Source of the DNA: Hypericibacter sp963696655
GTDB lineage: Bacteria > Pseudomonadota > Alphaproteobacteria > Dongiales > Dongiaceae
Direction: 5' to 3'
Assembly (NCBI GenBank): GCA_963696655.1
Contig: CAVOLB010000169.1
Coordinates: 57,765 to 121,764, forward strand
Length of the DNA stretch: 64,000 nucleotides
The notes under the pieces were generated by a model, which saw nothing but the letters and a program-made list of their open reading frames with translations, made no database searches and was not told where the DNA came from. Shown here one piece after another: positions 33,420-42,587 of this stretch (its first letter is position 1; every line of letters starts with the position of its first letter). The translations under genes were made by a program, and so were the position numbers.

Positions 33420-34376
33420 TCAAGCAGCCTTCAGCAGCTGCTCGAGACGCTGGGTTGCCGACTGTTCGTCGATATCCTCGACGGCCGCGAGCTCGCGCAC
33501 CAGCCGATCGAGCGCCGCCTGATAGATCTGGCGCTCGCTGTAGGACTGATCGGGCTGGTCGGCGTTGCGATGCAGGTCGCGCACCACCTCGGCGATCGAG
33601 ACCGGATCGCCCGAATTGATCTTCGCTTCGTATTCCTGCGCGCGGCGGCTCCACATGGTCCGCTTCACGCGCGAGCGGCCCTTCAGGGTCTGCAGCGCCG
33701 TGTCCATCACCTTGCGGCTGGAAAGACGGCGCAGGCCCGAATTGCGCGCCTTCGACACCGGCACGCGCAGGGTCATCCTGTCTTTTTCGAAATGAACCGT
33801 GATGACCTGCAGGCTGTGGCCCGAGATTTCCTGGCTGTCGATGCCGAGCACCTTGCCGACGCCGTGGGTCGGATAGACCACATGATCGCCGGCGCGGAAG
33901 GTGACCTCTTCCAGCGTCTTCATCGGCCGCGGCGGAACCGGCTTCACCAGCACGGGCTTGCCCATCATCGGCTTCGCCGGGGCTGCAGGCGGCGCCGATT
34001 TCGCGGGCGCCACGGGCGCCGTCGGTTTTGCGGCCGCGGCCGGAACCGTTGGCTTCGTAGCAGCACCGGGTTTCACCGCAGCGGCCGGCGCGGCGGGTGC
34101 CGCCGTCTTCGCCGGCGCAGCCTTGGCGGGCGCATGAGCCGGTTTTGCCGGCGCATGCGCCGGATGAGCAGTTTTCGCCGCGGGTTTGGCTGCGGCTTTC
34201 GGCACGTCTTTGGTCTTGGGCTTCACGGGTGTTGCTGCTTTCACGGGCGCGGGTTTCGCCGCGACGGGTTTCTTCTTCGCCTGCACGGGTTTGGCCTTGG
34301 CAGAGGCGCTCTTCGCTGCCGTCTTGCCCGCCGAAGCCTTCACAGGGGTCGCCTTCGACTTGGTACGCGTGGACAT
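33420..34376 (-). CDS. carD: CarD-family transcription regulator with long Lys/Ala/Pro-rich tail
   Basis: A 318-aa protein. Residues about 165-318 are a complete CarD module: an RNA-polymerase-interacting Tudor-like domain (DHVVYPTHGVGKVLGIDSQ) and a helical DNA-binding domain (RDLHRNADQPDQSYSERQIY). CarD stabilises open promoter complexes at rRNA and other promoters. The N-terminal 160 residues are low complexity, made of KPAAAKP-like units as in histone H1 or AlgP-type tails. Typical alphaproteobacterial CarD is about 170 aa, so the extension doubles its size. The ATG at 34376 has AGGAA upstream. It is the last gene of the helicase-S4-TerB-fdxA-carD block and is followed by a strong terminator. 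Confidence 0.87.
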   Translation of the reverse strand: MSTRTKSKATPVKASAGKTAAKSASAKAKPVQAKKKPVAAKPAPVKAATPVKPKTKDVPKAAAKPAAKTAHPAHAPAKPAHAPAKAAPAKTAAPAAPAAAVKPGAATKPTVPAAAAKPTAPVAPAKSAPPAAPAKPMMGKPVLVKPVPPRPMKTLEEVTFRAGDHVVYPTHGVGKVLGIDSQEISGHSLQVITVHFEKDRMTLRVPVSKARNSGLRRLSSRKVMDTALQTLKGRSRVKRTMWSRRAQEYEAKINSGDPVSIAEVVRDLHRNADQPDQSYSERQIYQAALDRLVRELAAVEDIDEQSATQRLEQLLKAA

Positions 34377-34664
34377 CGTCTTTCCTGTTCCTCTCTCGGC
34401 CGCCGGCAAGCGCAAGCGCCCGCCGCAGCATTGCGGCGCTGCGCTCCGACCACCCAATCATTGATACGGGGCCGGGTGCCGCGAAACACCCGCCTGGGGG
34501 GTCTGGGCCTCTCGCTGGATCTGGAGGCCGACCGCCATCTTTCGGAAATATAACGGAAATTGGGCCTTGATTCAACTCAAGGGCTGTGGCAGCCCTGAGC
34601 ACAAACCAAGAACTGCCCGGAGCGACCCTCCGGACATTCCACAATCTTCCGAGGAATCAATCCT

Positions 34665-35000
34665 TTATCCCTTATCGGGATTCGGGCTGAAAAATTTGTC
34701 AAACTTGCCGTCGACGCCTTTGAACTGGTCGGCGTCGGCCGGCGCCTCACCCTTGCGGGTGATGTTCGGCCATTGTTCCGCATATTGCCGGTTGAGCTCG
34801 ACCCATTTCTCGAGCCCCTGCTCGGTGTCCGGCAGGATGGCATCGGCCGGGCATTCGGGCTCGCAGACGCCGCAATCGATGCATTCGTCCGGATGGATCA
34901 CGAGCATGTTCTCGCCGGCATAGAAACAGTCCACCGGGCACACCTCGACGCAATCCATGTATTTGCATCGGATGCAGGCTTCGGTGACGACGTAGGTCAT
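34665..35000 (-). CDS. fdxA: 7Fe ferredoxin FdxA
   Basis: A 111-aa ferredoxin carrying one 3Fe-4S and one 4Fe-4S cluster. The ligands are in CIRCKYMDCVEVCPVDCF (residues 9-26) and CIDCGVCEPECP (residues 40-51). The C-terminal region (WPNITRKGEAPADAD) is the usual FdxA extension. It transfers single electrons in the cytosol. It starts 21 bp after the TerB-family gene and precedes carD, a gene order frequently seen in alphaproteobacteria. Confidence 0.93.
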   Translation of the reverse strand: MTYVVTEACIRCKYMDCVEVCPVDCFYAGENMLVIHPDECIDCGVCEPECPADAILPDTEQGLEKWVELNRQYAEQWPNITRKGEAPADADQFKGVDGKFDKFFSPNPDKG

Positions 35001-35021
35001 CTCAGGCGACTCCAGTTGCGT

Positions 35022-35552
35022 TCAATGATCGGTGGCGAGCACGCCGCGGCCGGACCCGACCGGGCCCGAACCCTGCTTCTCGGCCTTCGCCGCCGGCGCG
35101 CGCGCCAGCACGCGCTTGCGCGCGGCGCCGTTCTCCGTGTCGGACAGGTCGAGCAGGCCGGCAACACGCCGCATCAGGTTATCCTCATAGGGATCGAGAC
35201 GGCCGTCGGCATAGACCACTTCCCACAGCATCTCGACCAGCTTCACCCGTTCCTCGGGCGTCATCCCGTTCTTGACCTGCTGGGTGAAGGCGAAGAACCG
35301 GTTTCCCGTCTCCGCCGACGCGAGCGCGCGGTCGAGATGCGCGGCGGCGGCCTCGGCGGTCAAACCGAAACGCTGCGCCAACCGCAACTCGATCACCTGC
35401 CGTTCGGCCGGATCGACGCGCTGATCCATGCGCGCCGCTTCGGCCAGCAACATCGTCACCGCAACGACGAGATCGTCAGGGTGCTCCGGTTGCTTCGGGT
35501 CCAGGCCCGCCAGCAATGCCTTGATACGACTGATCACGGGCTTGCCTAGCAC
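35022..35552 (-). CDS. TerB-family protein
   Basis: A 176-aa all-helical protein. VAVTMLLAEAARMDQRVDPA and VEMLWEVVYADGRLDPYEDN are the two acidic metal-binding half-sites of the TerB/DjlA-like fold. The C-terminal 30 residues are Lys/Ala/Gly-rich and unstructured. The molecular role in this family is not settled; tellurite resistance genes (terC, terD) are not present here. It lies between the S4 RNA-binding gene and fdxA. Confidence 0.78.
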   Translation of the reverse strand: MLGKPVISRIKALLAGLDPKQPEHPDDLVVAVTMLLAEAARMDQRVDPAERQVIELRLAQRFGLTAEAAAAHLDRALASAETGNRFFAFTQQVKNGMTPEERVKLVEMLWEVVYADGRLDPYEDNLMRRVAGLLDLSDTENGAARKRVLARAPAAKAEKQGSGPVGSGRGVLATDH

Positions 35553-35625
35553 GGCCCTCGGAGCCCACGCAACCCTGGGCAGCTTGAGGATTTTGCGGTC
35601 AATTGCCGCGATCCCGAGGGGACAA

Positions 35626-36096
35626 TCACGGGTCCTCGTCCTGAAGCCGATCGAGCGCGCGGCGATCGCGCTTGGTGGGCCGTCCGCTGCCGGCGGCGCG
35701 GACGCCGGGCCCCGCCTCCTGGCGCAGGCGCGGCTGGGGCGGCGTCAAATCCTGGTAGAGCGTCCGCGCCTCGGGCGCCGGTCCCCGGCGAAGTCCGACC
35801 GCCAGGATACGGATCACGCGCACCTGGCCGCCGAGCGGAAAGGTCAGCACATCGCCCGGCCGGACCGTCTGGCTGGCTTTGGCGATCAGGCTGGGCGTGC
35901 CGGGCCTGACCTCGGGAGCGGCCGCCGCTCCGTTGGTGGGGGCCGCCTGCACCAGGCGGATCTGGCCGCCGACGCAAAGCTTGGTGGCCAGGCTGCGGCT
36001 TTTGCAGAAGCGCGCATGCCACAGCCATTTGTCGAGCCGCAGCGCCGCGGCACCGGGAATCCCGGCTCCACCGTCGCGATCGGGTATGTCCTGCAT
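35626..36096 (-). CDS. S4-domain RNA-binding protein (Hsp15-like)
   Basis: A 156-aa protein with the S4 module LRLDKWLWHARFCKSRSLA at residues about 17-35, followed by the beta-hairpin GGQIRLVQAAPTNG and RPGDVLTFPLGGQVRVIRIL. Hsp15 relatives bind stalled 50S ribosomal subunits carrying nascent chains. The C-terminus is basic and Pro-rich. It follows the helicase gene by 11 bp, suggesting a joint role in RNA metabolism. Confidence 0.85.
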   Translation of the reverse strand: MQDIPDRDGGAGIPGAAALRLDKWLWHARFCKSRSLATKLCVGGQIRLVQAAPTNGAAAAPEVRPGTPSLIAKASQTVRPGDVLTFPLGGQVRVIRILAVGLRRGPAPEARTLYQDLTPPQPRLRQEAGPGVRAAGSGRPTKRDRRALDRLQDEDP

Positions 36097-36107
36097 CGCC
36101 GGCGGCC

Positions 36108-38744
36108 TCAGCGCCCCGCGCGCAGGCGGCGGCGCAGCGAGCTGAGCGCGGCGAAGGGCGAATGCGGATCGACCGGGCCCGGTCCCTGCTTGCGCCGGCG
36201 ACGCGCGGGCTTCTTCGTCGGCGCGGCCGTCTTGGGCGGCGCGGCGTCCGCAGCGGGCACATCCTCGTTGGCCGCAGGCGGCATGCCGTCGGCGGGAGCA
36301 GCCATTGCCGGCCGTCCGCTATGGCGCGCTCGCCCCGGCCCCGGAGGACGGCCCTTGAGTTGGAACGTCACCTCGCCGCCCTGGCCGCTCTGGCGATAGC
36401 CCAGCGCGCGCAGCAGGGCCGGCAGCCTGGCGTCGTCGCAGGCCACCAGGGATCGCAGCGGCTCGGTCACGAGGAAGGCGCCCTGCCGTCCGAGCTGGTG
36501 GGCAAGACGCGCGAAGCGATCGAGGGCGTCGGAGCGCACCGCCAGACCCGCCACCGCGCAGTAGCCGAAGGCGAGGCAGAATTCTTCGGGCTGATCGGCA
36601 CCGGGCACGAAGCTCAAGGGCCGGCCTGCCGGCAAGGGCGGCATGGGCCGCTCATGACGAACCGCCCAGAGCTGGGCCGCGAGGCGAGCGCTCCTGCCAT
36701 TGCCGATGCCGCGATACCAGAGGCTCTGATTGCCGAACTCGATGCCGAGCTTGGACAGCATCTGGCGATCCTGGCCGGTCAAGGCGCCGATCTCCGTCTC
36801 GGCCTTGCGGCGCGGCAACAGGCCCAGGGCTTCGCTGAGCTGAAAGGCGATGCCGCGCGCGGCCCCTTTGAGATCGGCTTCGGCCAGCGCCACCAGAGGG
36901 CCCAGCCGGGCGCGGATCAAACGCTCCGTCCAGGCCACGAGGCGGCGGCGGACGCGCTCTCGCTGGGGCCCGTCGAGATAGTCGCTGGGAAAGACCTCGA
37001 CCCGCGGTTTGAGCGCGCGATCGCCGGCCGCCAGCCGCGCGATGGCCCGGTCCTGCCAGAGGATGCGGGCGTCGTCGGTCAGGCGGAATTCGCCATCCTC
37101 CGCCGCCTCGAAATTTCTCACCCGCCCGGGAATCTCGCGCAGCAGGGCGCGGCGCGCGGCGGTGTTGAGGTGGCGGGCCTCGTCGCCCTTGAGCCCGCCA
37201 TCGGCGTGAAATTCGAAGCCCTCGAGCTTGCCCACCACATGGCCTTCGACCACCACCTCGCCGCTCCGGGTGAGCGCGCTCATCAGCTCGCCGCCCTCCT
37301 TCATGCGGCGCACCAGCGCCGCGTGACGGTGATCGACGAAGCGGCTGGTGAGCGATTGATGCAGCGCGTCGGAGAGCCGGTCCTCGATCGCGCGCGTGCG
37401 CTCCTGCCAATGGGCGGGATCGGCCAGCCAGTCGGCGCGGTGCGCGATATAGGTCCAGGTGCGGATATGGGCGATGCGCTGCGTCAGCAGATCGATATCG
37501 CCGTCGATGCGATCGATGCGCTGGATCTGCTCGGCGACCCAGTCGGGCGGCAGTTTCTCGGTGGGGCCGGTGAGGTGGTGATAGATCTGGCCCAGGAGGC
37601 GCGTATGCGCGTCCGAGAGGATCTTGCGGAAATCCGGGATCTGGCAGACTTCCCAGAGGAGCCGGATGCGGGCGCTCGAGCGCGCGAGGCCCTCGATCTC
37701 CGGCTCGCGCGAGAGCGCCAGCAGCGATTGATGATCGTCGGCATCGCGCGTGCGCAGCAGGCAGGGTTCGGGCGGCGGCGGCGCCAGGCTCTTCAGCAGG
37801 AATCCCAGGCTGCGGAAATCGAGCGCCGCGTTGCGCCATTGCAGCGCCTTCAGCGGATCGAAGCGGTGGTTCTCGACTGCCTCGACGATCTCGGGCTCGA
37901 TCACGCCGGCTTCCGCGGTGGTGCCGAAAGTGCCGTCGCTCATATGGCGGCCGGCACGGCCCGCGATCTGCGCGATCTCGGCCGCGGTCAGGCGGCGCGG
38001 GCCCCGTCCGTCGAACTTCACCAGCCGCGCGAAGGCGACATGGTCGAGATCCATGTTGAGCCCCATGCCGATCGCGTCGGTCGCGACCAGGAAATCGACG
38101 GCGCCCGACTGGAACAGCTCGACCTGGGCATTGCGCGTGCGCGGGCTGAGCGCGCCCATCACGACCGCGGTGCCGCCGCGCTGGCGGCGCACCAGCTCGG
38201 CGATGGCGTAGACCTCGGCGATCGAGAAGGCGACCACGGCGCTGCGCGGCGGCAGGCGCGTCAGCTTCTTCGGACCGGCATAGGAGAGGATCGAGAAGCG
38301 CGGCCGCGAGATGTATTCCGCCTCTGGCACCAGCCTGCGGATCAGGGGCCGGATGGTGTCCGAGCCCAGCAGCATCGTCTCCTCGATGCCGCGCGCCGAG
38401 AGCAGGCGGTCGGTGAAGACATGGCCGCGCTCGGGATCGCCCGCGAGCTGGATCTCGTCGATCGCCAGGAAATCGGTCGGCCGGTCGAGCGGCATCGATT
38501 CGACGGTGCAGATGAAATAGGCGGCGCGCGGCGGGACGATCTTTTCCTCGCCGGTGACCAGCGCCACCGCATGGTCGCCCTTGATCTTGCGGATGCGGTC
38601 GTAGTTCTCGCGGGCCAGCAAGCGCAGCGGAAAGCCGATCATGCCGGTGCGATGGCCCAGCATTCGCTCGACCGCGAGGTAGGTCTTGCCCGTGTTGGTG
38701 GGACCGAGAACCGCCGTGACGCGCGAGGCCGCGAATTCGCTCAT
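36108..38744 (-). CDS. Suv3-like DEAD/DExH RNA helicase
   Basis: An 878-aa ATP-dependent RNA helicase. Walker A is GPTNTGKTYLAVERM at residue 14, motif II is FLAIDEIQLAGDPERG, motif V/VI includes QIAGRAGRHMSDGTFG near residue 270, and the SUV3 C-terminal helical region follows. The last 80 residues are basic and Pro-rich (KPARRRRKQGPGP). It resembles the mitochondrial degradosome helicase, which unwinds RNA for exonucleases. The ATG at 38744 is chosen over 38795 because MSEFAASRVTAVLGPTNTGK is the conserved N-terminus. It leads the S4-TerB-fdxA-carD cluster. Confidence 0.88.
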   Translation of the reverse strand: MSEFAASRVTAVLGPTNTGKTYLAVERMLGHRTGMIGFPLRLLARENYDRIRKIKGDHAVALVTGEEKIVPPRAAYFICTVESMPLDRPTDFLAIDEIQLAGDPERGHVFTDRLLSARGIEETMLLGSDTIRPLIRRLVPEAEYISRPRFSILSYAGPKKLTRLPPRSAVVAFSIAEVYAIAELVRRQRGGTAVVMGALSPRTRNAQVELFQSGAVDFLVATDAIGMGLNMDLDHVAFARLVKFDGRGPRRLTAAEIAQIAGRAGRHMSDGTFGTTAEAGVIEPEIVEAVENHRFDPLKALQWRNAALDFRSLGFLLKSLAPPPPEPCLLRTRDADDHQSLLALSREPEIEGLARSSARIRLLWEVCQIPDFRKILSDAHTRLLGQIYHHLTGPTEKLPPDWVAEQIQRIDRIDGDIDLLTQRIAHIRTWTYIAHRADWLADPAHWQERTRAIEDRLSDALHQSLTSRFVDHRHAALVRRMKEGGELMSALTRSGEVVVEGHVVGKLEGFEFHADGGLKGDEARHLNTAARRALLREIPGRVRNFEAAEDGEFRLTDDARILWQDRAIARLAAGDRALKPRVEVFPSDYLDGPQRERVRRRLVAWTERLIRARLGPLVALAEADLKGAARGIAFQLSEALGLLPRRKAETEIGALTGQDRQMLSKLGIEFGNQSLWYRGIGNGRSARLAAQLWAVRHERPMPPLPAGRPLSFVPGADQPEEFCLAFGYCAVAGLAVRSDALDRFARLAHQLGRQGAFLVTEPLRSLVACDDARLPALLRALGYRQSGQGGEVTFQLKGRPPGPGRARHSGRPAMAAPADGMPPAANEDVPAADAAPPKTAAPTKKPARRRRKQGPGPVDPHSPFAALSSLRRRLRAGR

Positions 38745-38833
38745 GCCATGAGAATCGGGTGTCGGCCCGCGATTCGCAAGCGGCGCCGAATGCACCGGCG
38801 CGCTGGCGGTTTTCCGCGCTTTTTTGCGCCGGT

Positions 38834-39760
38834 CTAGCGGGCCGGGGGCGGCGGAGGTGCCGCGGGCGGCAGTTGGGCCGCCGCCTTGCGCCGCGCGCGC
38901 GCCTTCCAGGCCACGAACCCGGCCACGATCACAGCGACCACGACGAGGATCTTTTTGCCATAGAACAGGACCCCGCCCAGCGCGCCCGCCAGGAATCCCC
39001 CACCGAACGTCACCCCCAGGATCGACGCGGTCAGCGCGCCGATGCCGATGCCGGCGAGCTTGTCGCCATCGGCATGGTCGGCATAGCGATAACCGTCATC
39101 GTAGTCGTGCAGGCCCATCACGGTGGCGAGGCTGTTGCTGGAGCCGGTGAAGGAGGATTCGTCGCCCACCCAGATCACATAGTGATAGCCGTTGCGCGCC
39201 AGCCGGACCGCGTTCGCATTGATCCAGCTTTTCATGGCGTTGCTGAGCGAAATCGCCCAATAGGCCGTGTGGGTGGCGCTGTCGAAGCGCGGCGTTTCCT
39301 TCCAGCCGTCGATGAGCAGGTAGTCGACGCCCTGGCTGACCCGGTCGCTGTTGCGCTTGAGCTCCTGGTCCTGCATCTGCTTCAGGAAGCCGTCGGCATC
39401 GACCTCCGACCAGTCGTCGTCCCTGACGAAGCCCTTATCGAAGAAGACGAAATAGACAGTGCTATGGTCGGCATTGTTGAAGACGATCGCCTCGGTGTTG
39501 GAGGCATCGACGCCGCTCGAGAGCGCGTCGTAGCGGGCCGCATCCGCGCCGAGCAGCAGGTAATATCCCTCGGGCAGGTCGATATGGCTGTGCGACCGGG
39601 TCAGCTCGTAATGGCCCGCGGCCGAGATCCAGGCGAGCTTGTCGATCTCGGCCTGACGCTGCTCGGCGGTCAGGACCGCGTCGTCGGCCCCGGCGGCGAA
39701 CGGCGCAAGCAGCAGAAAAGCGGCCATCGCCAATGCGATGCGAAGCCCGACGGCAGGCAT
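38834..39760 (-). CDS. DUF2167 family membrane protein
   Basis: A 308-aa protein with a signal peptide (IALAMAAFLLLAPFAAGADD). The exported domain contains IDLPEGYYLLLGADAARYDA and VDYLLIDGWKETPRFDSATH. Two or three helices near residues 238-285 (LAGIGIGALTASILGVTFGG) anchor it. The tail is Ala/Pro-rich. The topology and motifs fit DUF2167, whose biochemical role is unknown. It is monocistronic, with a separate terminator-like hairpin after the next gene upstream of its start. Confidence 0.8.
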   Translation of the reverse strand: MPAVGLRIALAMAAFLLLAPFAAGADDAVLTAEQRQAEIDKLAWISAAGHYELTRSHSHIDLPEGYYLLLGADAARYDALSSGVDASNTEAIVFNNADHSTVYFVFFDKGFVRDDDWSEVDADGFLKQMQDQELKRNSDRVSQGVDYLLIDGWKETPRFDSATHTAYWAISLSNAMKSWINANAVRLARNGYHYVIWVGDESSFTGSSNSLATVMGLHDYDDGYRYADHADGDKLAGIGIGALTASILGVTFGGGFLAGALGGVLFYGKKILVVVAVIVAGFVAWKARARRKAAAQLPPAAPPPPPAR

Positions 39761-39819
39761 GCAAGACCCCCCTGAAGCGGTGCAGGCGACTGGCGCGGCG
39801 AATTATTACAAAAAATACA

Positions 39820-39845
39820 GGCGATCGGCCGGCGGTTCAATCGCC
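39820..39845 (-). terminator. Terminator-like hairpin after the WbsX-domain gene
   Basis: On the coding strand GGCGAT and ATCGCC (genomic 39840-39845 and 39820-39825) pair around a 14-nt loop and are followed by TGTATTTTTT. The stem overlaps the stop codon at 39837. Confidence 0.4.
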
Positions 39846-42359
39846 GCTGTCGGCGGCCTTGCCCCAATGGAGCCGGCCCGCCTTGTCGAGGGCCTCGCGG
39901 GTGGCCTCGAGATAGCCTCGCCCATGGCGGAAATCGGGCTCGAGCACCGTGCCCTCGGCCCACTCGTTCCAGGCATTGATGAAGATCAGCGATTCCGGAC
40001 GGGCCCGCCGCCGTTCCTGGGCCAGCACGCCCGAGAGCCAAAAGCCGAACAGCGCGGGCGTCGCGCCCTCGAAGATATTGGCGCCGGGACCCCGGCGCGC
40101 GCTGTTGTCCCAGCCCATCATCAGGCCGCGATGCAGCAGGCCGCGCCGCGCCATGAACTCCGGATCGGCGGGGTCATAGGACAGCGCATGGTCGATCACC
40201 GCGCCATAGTCATAAATGTTGCCGCGGAAGGCGGGGCTGAGCCCCTCCACCTTGCGCTCGACGACGTTGGTGCGATGGGGCGGAAACTCGACCAGCGCAT
40301 CGAAGCCCTCGAGCCGGTCCTCGGTCACATCCCAGAACTTGACCGCGCAGAGATGGATCTCGCCGATCCCGGCGCGCCGGCAGGTCTCGCGCCAGAGGGC
40401 GATCGCACCCTGGAGCCCGGGAATCGTCTTGGCCCGATAGATCAGCAGCACCGGCCGGCCCTGATAGCGGATGTAACGGGGATCGCGCAGGAAGGGGATC
40501 ATCTCGTCGATGAAGGCCTGCGCGAAACCGGGCCCGTAATCCTGCTCGACCAGGATCTCGTGATCGAGCCCGTCCCACCGGCGCGTCCAGTTCTCGTTCG
40601 CCCAGCAGATGCAGAACGGGAAATCCGGCCGGCCGCTGCGCAACATCTCCATGATCGGCGTCTCGAGCAGGCGCCGGTGCCGGAACCAGTAATAGTGATA
40701 GCAGAAGCCGTGGATGCCGTAGGCCGAGGCGAGCCTGGCCTGGGCATCGCGCACCGCCGGCATGCGCAGATCGTAAAAGCCAAAATCCGCCGGCAGCCTC
40801 GGCTGCAGATGGCCCTCATACATCGGCCGCGCGCGCGCGACATTGTTCCATTCGGTGAAGCCGCGTCCCCACCATTGATCGTTCTCGGCGATCGGATGGA
40901 ACTGGGGCAGATAGAACGCGATGGTCTTGACGGTGTGACCGCCATCCGTGGCCAGGAGGCTGTGCAGCGGCGAGGCCGGCAGCGGCGACGCGCGAACCGC
41001 CTGGGTCTCGCTGGCGCCATAACCGGCATGACCCGCCGCCAGCAGGAACAGCCGCTCGATCGCATGGGCGAGCGTGCCGTCGATCTGATTCTGCTCCGGT
41101 TCGAAATCCGCGAGCCCGAGCTTGAGCGCCTTCAGCGGCGCCAAAGCCGCGGTCCGGCACCAGAACATCGAGCCGGCGAAGAAATCGACGCGGATCCCGT
41201 CATCGGCGATGCCGGCGCGTTTCGCCAGCGCGCGCAGCGTCGCTTCGTTGCTGCCCCAGCGGTGACCCTCGCCGGCAATGCGCAGGCCCGAGGGGCCGAC
41301 CAGCCCCACCTCCGGATGCGCGTCGAGCCAGGCGATCAGGTGCCGCATGGCCTCGGCACTTCCCAGCAGATCGCCCAGCAGATCGCGCCGCCATTCATTG
41401 CCGTCGTCGCGATGCGGGCTCTTCTTGCCGTGGATCTTGCAGAGATAGTCGTAGCGATCGAAACGGCCCGATCCCAGGAGCTCCAGGAACGGACCGATGT
41501 CGCGTCCGCGATTCTCGACGCCCAGTATTTGCGCCGTGGGGATGTCGGCCCGGATCGTCGCGGCCGCCTCGTCGCGCCGCTCGGCCGGCACCGAGACGAT
41601 CAGGTCGAAGGTCTCGTCGATGGCGCGCAAACGGCGGCCGATCTCGGGCCAGAGATCGAGATAGAAGAGATGCAGCACCACCGCGATGCGGGGCTGGTCG
41701 CGCGTCGACAGCGGAACGGCGAAGGGCGGGTGGTCGCTCGCCGCGGGCTCGACCGACGCCATGGCAGTCGCGCCATCGCCGCCCCCGCGCGGCGGGTTGA
41801 CCGGTTTGAGCGCCGAGCGCCCTTCGGCCTTGCCGATGAGGATGTAATGGACCAGCGGGTTCATGCCGCTGCTGGCGACATCCGGATAGGCGACGCCGTA
41901 GGAAAGGGTCGAGAAGCCCGCGCTGGGATTGCGCCCCTCCTGGGCCCCGAAGCGCAAGTAATGCGAGATCGGGTCGGTCTCGGCCGCCGCCACGTCGGGA
42001 TAGGCGCGCAGATAATAGCCCGTGTCGAACAGGCCCGACGCCTCGACCAGTCGGCGCTCCTCCGCCAGCCGCCGGGAAAAGAGACCGTCGCGGCGCAACC
42101 GGCGCCAGAAACTGCGCATCAGCCGCTGCAGGCGCTGCTCGAGGCGCACCAGCCGGGCGCTGCTCAGCCGGCGCAATTGCTCGCGCAGGCGCAGAGACTC
42201 GTTGAGGGCGGCGCGTTCCTGGCCCTTGAGATCGGCCAGCTCGAGCTCGAGCCGCTCGACCTGATCGATCAAGCTGCCGCCCGCGACCGATTCGGGCGCC
42301 CAGGAACCGGAAGGCCGGCTTCCGTCGGGGCCATGATCGGGCGGTGGTGATGCCGGCAT
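39837..42359 (-). CDS. Large glycan-associated protein with RgpF-like and WbsX (GH99-like) domains
   Basis: An 840-aa multidomain protein. A coiled coil near residues 25-85 (LELELADLKGQERAALNESL) is followed by two repeats of the YPDVA-x(8)-HY pattern (AYPDVAAAETDPISHYLRFG and the next unit). An RgpF-like rhamnan-synthesis domain spans about 230-455. The WbsX/GH99-like domain starts at TIAFYLPQFHPIAENDQWWG (residue 475) and includes CWANENWTRRWDG and FINAWNEWAEG with candidate acidic residues. It would act on cell-surface polysaccharide. It is an orphan: no other O-antigen or capsule gene lies near it. Confidence 0.82.
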   Translation of the reverse strand: MPASPPPDHGPDGSRPSGSWAPESVAGGSLIDQVERLELELADLKGQERAALNESLRLREQLRRLSSARLVRLEQRLQRLMRSFWRRLRRDGLFSRRLAEERRLVEASGLFDTGYYLRAYPDVAAAETDPISHYLRFGAQEGRNPSAGFSTLSYGVAYPDVASSGMNPLVHYILIGKAEGRSALKPVNPPRGGGDGATAMASVEPAASDHPPFAVPLSTRDQPRIAVVLHLFYLDLWPEIGRRLRAIDETFDLIVSVPAERRDEAAATIRADIPTAQILGVENRGRDIGPFLELLGSGRFDRYDYLCKIHGKKSPHRDDGNEWRRDLLGDLLGSAEAMRHLIAWLDAHPEVGLVGPSGLRIAGEGHRWGSNEATLRALAKRAGIADDGIRVDFFAGSMFWCRTAALAPLKALKLGLADFEPEQNQIDGTLAHAIERLFLLAAGHAGYGASETQAVRASPLPASPLHSLLATDGGHTVKTIAFYLPQFHPIAENDQWWGRGFTEWNNVARARPMYEGHLQPRLPADFGFYDLRMPAVRDAQARLASAYGIHGFCYHYYWFRHRRLLETPIMEMLRSGRPDFPFCICWANENWTRRWDGLDHEILVEQDYGPGFAQAFIDEMIPFLRDPRYIRYQGRPVLLIYRAKTIPGLQGAIALWRETCRRAGIGEIHLCAVKFWDVTEDRLEGFDALVEFPPHRTNVVERKVEGLSPAFRGNIYDYGAVIDHALSYDPADPEFMARRGLLHRGLMMGWDNSARRGPGANIFEGATPALFGFWLSGVLAQERRRARPESLIFINAWNEWAEGTVLEPDFRHGRGYLEATREALDKAGRLHWGKAADSGD

Positions 42360-42587
42360 CGGTCGGAAAATCCAGGGATCTTCGGGTCGGGTCTTCGGGA
42401 GGGAGGCCGGTCCGCGGGGGGAGCCCCGGCCGACCGGGGCGCAAAGGGACGCAGATCAGCCTCTTGATGGCTTCCAAGGGATATCACATATCTCCCGCCG
42501 TCAAAGCCAGCCCGCTGGCGACCCCATGAGGGGTGCCGGTGCAAGAATCAGGGATCGCTTGGGGAATCGCCCGGGAATAGCCTAGGA

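Noticed and set aside
36162..38837. 891-codon open frame antisense to the helicase gene
   Set aside because: It mirrors a protein with clear helicase motifs on the other strand; its own translation has no recognisable domain.
39738..42350. 870-codon open frame antisense to the WbsX-domain gene
   Set aside because: Same shadow effect; the real protein on the minus strand has several recognisable domains.
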